9,344 nucleotides of DNA from Wenzhouxiangella sp. (GTDB lineage: Bacteria > Pseudomonadota > Gammaproteobacteria > Xanthomonadales > Wenzhouxiangellaceae), in the NCBI GenBank assembly GCA_007119095.1, contig SKQI01000123.1:1-9344 (forward strand). Reading direction: 5' to 3'. Position numbers and translations under genes: made by a program. The notes under the pieces are model-generated. The model did not search any database. It saw nothing but the letters and a program-made list of their open reading frames with translations, and was not told the DNA's origin. Positions 6,458-9,344 of the stretch are shown here, piece by piece (position 1 is the stretch's first letter; every line of letters begins with the position of its first letter).

Positions 6458-6594
6458 CGGGCCGCGTTGCGCTGCCGCCGACAGCGCTCCGAGCAATAGC
6501 GCACTTCGTCCCAGCAATCACGCCATTTCTTCCGCCAGGCGAATGGCCGCTGGCAGACGGGGCAGGTTTTGGTGGGGAGGTCGGATTTTTTCAC
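6454..6594 (-). CDS. DUF2256 zinc-finger miniprotein coupled to the photolyase
   Basis: 46 residues from the GTG at 6594: it begins KKSDLPTKTCPVC after the initiator. CPVC (C11, C14) and YCSERC (C34, C38) form a C-x2-C / C-x3-C pair likely to bind one zinc, with a further Cys at 27. The basic core PFAWRKKW and the ending CRRQRN are characteristic of DUF2256, a family of unknown function that often sits beside photolyase genes. The stop overlaps the photolyase start as ATGA (6457-6454), so translation is coupled. The frame remains open upstream to an ATG at 6756. That extension encodes a Pro/Ser-rich product of the purine-rich repeat and is foreign to the family, so I reject it. Role unknown; nucleic-acid binding or help for the flavoprotein is speculation. 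Confidence 0.85.
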   Translation of the reverse strand: MKKSDLPTKTCPVCQRPFAWRKKWRDCWDEVRYCSERCRRQRNAAR

Positions 6595-6630
6595 CTCGCC
6601 ATTGTCGGCGGGGGGCGTCGTGGTTGGGTG

Positions 6631-6711
6631 GAGGAGGGGAAAGGGGATAAAGGGATAAAGGGGAAAAGGGGAGAAGGGGAGACAGGGAGAAGGGGAGACG
6701 GGAAGACGGAG
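6631..6711 (+). repeat. Purine-rich tract with nine G-runs
   Basis: A degenerate array of G3-G4 runs is separated by 3-5 mostly A/purine bases (GGGGATAAA, GGGGAGAA, GGGGAGAC variants). G-runs begin at 6636, 6643, 6652, 6660, 6668, 6676, 6685, 6692 and 6700. This fits the pattern for intramolecular G-quadruplex or triplex formation on the + strand. It is read as the template strand upstream of the minus-strand DUF2256 gene. Confidence 0.85.
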
Positions 6712-6796
6712 AATCGGTTTTCCCACACCAGGACAACGCCCATGGGGACCATCCACAAAAGCATTTCCGTGTCTTCCGTGGCTAAAAGCCTTTCCC

Positions 6797-6830
6797 TTTA
6801 GCCCTTTAGCCCTTTAGCCCTTTAACCCTT
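6797..6830. repeat. Octanucleotide tandem repeat (TTTAGCCC)4
   Basis: Three perfect copies of TTTAGCCC (6797-6820) and a fourth with one change (TTTAACCC, 6821-6828) are followed by TT. The minus strand reads GGGCTAAA repeats, giving regularly spaced G3 runs. It ends 6 bases from the dehydratase stop codon. Confidence 0.95.
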
Positions 6831-6836
6831 CTCCCT

Positions 6837-7826
6837 CTACCCCGCCACGAAGCGGTCAATATCCACGTTGCCGCCGGTCAGGATGATCCCGACCTTCTTG
6901 CTGTAGGCGTCAAACCTGCCTTCAAGCAGGGCTGCCAGGGGTACGGCGCAGGAGGGTTCGATGATGATTTTCATTCGGGACCAGACTTCGCGGGTGGTGT
7001 CGATGATGGCCTGTTCGGAGACGGTGACGATGTCGTCGACGTGGCGCTGAATGACGGCGAAGTTGAGCACGCCCAGGGTGGTGCGCAGGCCGTCGGCAAT
7101 GGTCTGGGTCGATGCTGCCGGTTCGATCTGGCCCGAGCGAAAGGAGCGGGCAGCGTCGTCGGCGTTGGCCGGCTCGGCGGCAATCACCCGGATTGCCGGC
7201 TTGAGATGGCGCGCGGCAATGGCCGTGCCGGCCAGCAGGCCGCCGCCGCCCACCGGGGCCATGATCACATCCAGATCCGGCACTTCCTCAAGCAGCTCCA
7301 GCGCAGCCGTGCCCTGGCCGGCGATGATATCGGGATGGTCGTAAGGGGGGATCTCGTGGTAGCCATGCTGCTCAATCAGTTTCCGCACGGCGGCATCGCG
7401 GGTTGCGATGCCTGGTTCGCACAACACCACTTCTGCGCCATAGCCACGTACCGCCTCCAGCTTTACCCGGGCCGAGTCCTTCGGCATCACTACTACGGCC
7501 TTGAGTCCGTTCATCGCCGCAGCCAGGGCCACGGCCTGACCGTGATTACCGGATGAGTGGGTGACGATGCCGCGCCTGGCCTGTTCCGGCGTCAATGCGC
7601 GGATGGCATTGCAGGCACCGCGAAACTTGAACGCGCCGACCTTCTGGAAATTCTCGCACTTGAAGTACAGCTCGGCACCGGTGCGCTCATTGAAATGGGT
7701 ACTGGTCAAAACGGGCGTGCGGTGGGCGAGGCCGGCGATGCGCTCAGCCGCCTGTTCGATGTCGGCCAGACCGGGCAGCTCGGAAACGGGAACGGGACAC
7801 ATTTCTGAATAGGATTGTTGAGTCAT
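6837..7826 (-). CDS. PLP-dependent serine/threonine dehydratase (serine-racemase type)
   Basis: 329 residues, cytosolic, fold-type II PLP enzyme without an ACT regulatory domain. The catalytic lysine is K67 in AFKFRGA. SSGNHGQA (91-98) binds substrate carboxylate and PLP, GGGG (193-196) holds the PLP phosphate, and TGGNVD (317-322) contacts the pyridine ring. E218, A222 and D224 match the divalent-metal site known in serine racemase. EPSCAVPLAA (290-299) and the length also fit serine racemase, catabolic threonine dehydratase and threo-3-hydroxyaspartate ammonia-lyase, which sequence alone does not separate. Expected reactions are deamination of Ser/Thr to pyruvate/2-oxobutyrate, possibly with Ser racemisation. 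The start is ATG at 7826 with a weak ribosome site; a second in-frame ATG is at 7802. It is divergent from the reductase gene. Confidence 0.92.
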   Translation of the reverse strand: MTQQSYSEMCPVPVSELPGLADIEQAAERIAGLAHRTPVLTSTHFNERTGAELYFKCENFQKVGAFKFRGACNAIRALTPEQARRGIVTHSSGNHGQAVALAAAMNGLKAVVVMPKDSARVKLEAVRGYGAEVVLCEPGIATRDAAVRKLIEQHGYHEIPPYDHPDIIAGQGTAALELLEEVPDLDVIMAPVGGGGLLAGTAIAARHLKPAIRVIAAEPANADDAARSFRSGQIEPAASTQTIADGLRTTLGVLNFAVIQRHVDDIVTVSEQAIIDTTREVWSRMKIIIEPSCAVPLAALLEGRFDAYSKKVGIILTGGNVDIDRFVAG

Positions 7827-7935
7827 TGCTTCAGTCTAATGCGGCGGTCGGCAGTAAAGAAAGCGATTGCCGTTCGTTTCCAACCACGGTGCTAAAGTAC
7901 TGGTCCTTACTCATCAAGGCCAGGAGACAGACAGC
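7827..7935. promoter_or_regulatory. Divergent promoter region, dehydratase / enoyl reductase
   Basis: 109 bases separate the two divergent start codons. On the + strand TGCTAAAGT (7890-7898) could be an extended -10 (TGn plus 4 of 6 consensus bases). It would give a leader of about 30 bases before the GTG at 7936. On the minus strand TAGACT (7837-7842) is a weak -10 candidate. Neither has a convincing, well-spaced -35, and no clear operator palindrome was found. Confidence 0.35.
7922..7926 (+). promoter_or_regulatory. Ribosome binding site fixing the GTG start of the reductase
   Basis: AGGAG lies nine bases before GTG at 7936. An in-frame TTG at 7867 would add 23 residues not expected in the family and has no comparable site, so 7936 is preferred. 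Confidence 0.75.
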
Positions 7936-8925
7936 GTGCAATCGATCAAGGCAGAGTACGCCGAACGCGGCAGCGAACCTCACAAGTTGATCAACGCAGT
8001 TCCATTCGACACGCCAGAGCCCGGCGCTGGCGAGGTTTTGGTGGAACTGCTGGCAGCACCGATCAACCCTTCCGACCTGCTGACCCTGACCGGCGACTAT
8101 GGCGTACTGCCGGATCTGCCGGCCACTGGTGGCAATGAAGGAGTTGGCAAGGTCATCCAGCTGGGCGCGGAGGTCAGCGGGCTGGAGGTGGGCCAGACCG
8201 TGCTGCTGCCGATTGGCTGCGGTACCTGGTGCTCACACCTGGTTGCCTCGGCCAAGGACCTGATTCCCTTGCCCGGCCAGGCCGACCCGCTACAGCTGGC
8301 CATGCTGACGATCAACCCACCCACGGCATCCTTGTTGCTCAGTGAAGTGGTCGATTTGCAGCCCGGTGAATGGGTGATCCAGAACGCGGCCAATTCCGCC
8401 GTCGGTGGATACCTGGTTCAGCTGGCTGCGGAGCGCGGTCTGAAGACGGTCAACGTGGTTCGCCGCGAGGCGGCCGTGGACGCGGTCAAGCGTCAGGGTG
8501 CCGAGATTGTTCTGGTCGACGGGCCGGACCTGGCCGAACGGGTTGCCGAGGCGACAGGCAAGGCGAAAATTCGTTTGGCGATTGACGCGGTCGGTGGCGA
8601 GGCCAGCGAACGCCTGGCCGCCTGCCTGGCTTTCGGCGGCACGGTGGTCAACTACGGCATGATGAGCGGCGAGCCATGCCAGGTGTCACCCGGGCAGCTG
8701 ATCTTTCGCGGCATCACGCTGACCGGCTTCTGGCTGGCGAGCTGGTTCCGCCAGGCATCACCTGAAGCCCAGCAGCAGCTGTTCGGCGACCTGATCGGCA
8801 AGATCGCCGCCGGCAAGCTCAGCGCGCCGGTGGCGGCAACCTTCCCACTGTCCCAGGTCAGCGAGGCCGTGCACGCTGCCAGCCAGGGCGAACGCGACGG
8901 CAAGATCTTGCTGGTTCCCGGCTGA
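7936..8925 (+). CDS. MDR-family 2-enoyl thioester reductase-like oxidoreductase
   Basis: 329 residues from the GTG start. This is a zinc-independent medium-chain dehydrogenase/reductase. The N-terminal GroES-like catalytic domain contains APINPSDLLTLTGDYG (41-56) and PATGGNEGVGKV (62-73), as in mitochondrial/bacterial enoyl-thioester reductases (MECR/Etr1). Y55 in GDYG is the probable catalytic tyrosine. The Rossmann domain starts with QNAANSAVGGYLVQLA (149-164). VVRRE (174-178) supplies arginines typical of NADPH preference. LAIDAVGGEAS (214-224) and the C-terminal GKILLVPG are standard for the superfamily. It probably reduces the 2,3 double bond of an enoyl-CoA or enoyl-ACP with NADPH. Quinone reductase is the main alternative. 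The next gene begins 41 bases downstream, so co-transcription is likely. Confidence 0.88.
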   Translation: MQSIKAEYAERGSEPHKLINAVPFDTPEPGAGEVLVELLAAPINPSDLLTLTGDYGVLPDLPATGGNEGVGKVIQLGAEVSGLEVGQTVLLPIGCGTWCSHLVASAKDLIPLPGQADPLQLAMLTINPPTASLLLSEVVDLQPGEWVIQNAANSAVGGYLVQLAAERGLKTVNVVRREAAVDAVKRQGAEIVLVDGPDLAERVAEATGKAKIRLAIDAVGGEASERLAACLAFGGTVVNYGMMSGEPCQVSPGQLIFRGITLTGFWLASWFRQASPEAQQQLFGDLIGKIAAGKLSAPVAATFPLSQVSEAVHAASQGERDGKILLVPG

Positions 8926-8937
8926 GCCAGGACCGGC

Positions 8938-8967
8938 ATGCGTTCCATCAGCGGTATCGACCACTGA
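8938..8967 (+). other. Possible 9-codon leader ORF
   Basis: The frame encodes MRSISGIDH and stops at TGA (8965-8967). It starts five bases after AGGA (8929-8932) and its stop overlaps the next start as TGATG. The phospholipase-D-like gene has no good ribosome site of its own, so reinitiation from this leader is conceivable. It is too short to support as a protein. Confidence 0.25.
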
Positions 8968-9344
8968 TGACCAGCCGCAGCCGCCGCGTCGGCCTGGCGC
9001 TGCTGGCCTTGCTGATGCTGGCGTGGATGTCGATGGCTGTCTGGCACTGGCTGAAGCCGGTGCCGTACGGCCTCGATCTGGCCGGCCCAATGCGCGCCGT
9101 CGGCTCCGTCGAATTCATCGCTGATGAAACCTGGGTGGACGCCAACGGCGAACGTCAACTGGACCATCGCATTTTCGACAAGAAGCTGGCCCTGATTGCC
9201 CAGGCCGAGCGGTTCATTCTGGCCGATTTCTTTCTATTCAATGATTTCGCCGGCGATCCCGATGGCGAGGACATGCGCGCACTATCCCGGGAGCTGGCCG
9301 AGGCCCTGATCCAGCGCAAACAAGCCCGGCCGGAGCTGGAAATC
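8967..9344 (+). CDS. Phospholipase D-like family protein, 5' part (runs off window)
   Basis: 126 codons from the ATG at 8967 stay open to the window edge. A basic N-terminus and one hydrophobic segment (about residues 8-28, rich in Leu/Ala/Met/Trp) make a signal anchor, so the rest is probably periplasmic or membrane-associated. AVGSVEFIADETWVDANG (44-61) and IFDKKLALIAQAERFILADF (69-88), continuing FLFNDF to residue 94, resemble the N-terminal half of PLDc-domain proteins related to cardiolipin synthase. The LSRELAEALIQRKQARPELE segment (106-125) fits the helix before the first catalytic strand. The diagnostic HxKxxxxD motif would lie beyond the window, so the assignment rests on this partial similarity. 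It is probably in an operon with the upstream reductase gene. Confidence 0.7.
   Translation, partial: MTSRSRRVGLALLALLMLAWMSMAVWHWLKPVPYGLDLAGPMRAVGSVEFIADETWVDANGERQLDHRIFDKKLALIAQAERFILADFFLFNDFAGDPDGEDMRALSRELAEALIQRKQARPELEI

Larger units (their letters stand above)
6595..6836. other. Repeat-rich intergenic region upstream of the DUF2256-photolyase operon
   Basis: About 240 non-coding bases lie between the dehydratase stop and the DUF2256 start. They contain a G-rich purine tract (6631-6711), a middle block with CCATGGGGACCATCC and TTCCGTGTCTTCCGTGGC (6720-6782), and a TTTAGCCC tandem repeat (6797-6830). The promoter of the DUF2256-photolyase operon must lie here or further upstream, but I could not identify convincing -35/-10 boxes. 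Confidence 0.6.

Noticed and set aside
6458..6517. 20-residue N-terminal extension of the photolyase
   Set aside because: It would overlap the DUF2256 coding sequence. The family normally starts a few residues before the LVWFKRDLR strand, and the ATG at 6457 forms a coupled ATGA.
6595..6756. N-terminal extension of DUF2256 to an ATG at 6756
   Set aside because: The extra 54 residues are Pro/Ser/Leu low complexity encoded by the purine-rich repeat, whereas family members start just before KKSDLPxKxCPVC.
7867..7935. TTG start at 7867 for the enoyl reductase
   Set aside because: The extra residues have no family similarity and no ribosome site, while GTG at 7936 has AGGAG at good spacing. The region is better explained as promoter and leader.

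Overview
The window is a GC-rich, gene-dense stretch of bacterial chromosome. Protein character (a c-type cytochrome beside a periplasmic copper protein, an S1/P1 nuclease, a DUF2256-photolyase pair, a serine-racemase-like dehydratase) suggests an aerobic, probably marine or saline gammaproteobacterium, perhaps Wenzhouxiangella/Chromatiales-like. This placement is an impression, not a computed assignment. I see no rRNA, tRNA, CRISPR array, transposase or phage gene.

Layout. (1) 2-2224, + strand: the probable tail of an upstream gene overlaps by ATGA a small periplasmic cytochrome c, followed by a three-cupredoxin NirK-like copper protein and a strong intrinsic terminator. (2) 2309-3843, + strand: a tight three-gene run of a two-EF-hand calcium-binding miniprotein, a glutathione S-transferase-like protein and a CbiM-like membrane protein. 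(3) 3857-4738, - strand: an exported S1/P1-type zinc nuclease, convergent with (2). (4) 4937-6594, - strand: a 46-residue DUF2256 zinc-finger protein translationally coupled (ATGA) to a cryptochrome/photolyase-family flavoprotein. Non-coding DNA rich in short tandem repeats flanks this pair on both sides. (5) 6837-7826, - strand: a PLP-dependent serine/threonine dehydratase (serine-racemase type). (6) 7936-8925, + strand, divergent from (5): an MDR-family 2-enoyl thioester reductase-like enzyme with a GTG start. It is followed by the 5' part of a membrane-anchored phospholipase-D-like gene that runs off the window.

The two most interesting items are as follows. First, the NirK-like protein keeps the type-1 Cys/His and the type-2 His copper ligands. 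By manual alignment, however, it has Ser in place of the catalytic Asp, Val in place of the catalytic His and Gln in place of the axial Met of classical copper nitrite reductases, and it carries a fused amicyanin-like domain. Second, the photolyase homologue lacks two of the three electron-transfer tryptophans of E. coli photolyase and forms a coupled operon with DUF2256, embedded between two composite intergenic repeat elements that look related to each other.
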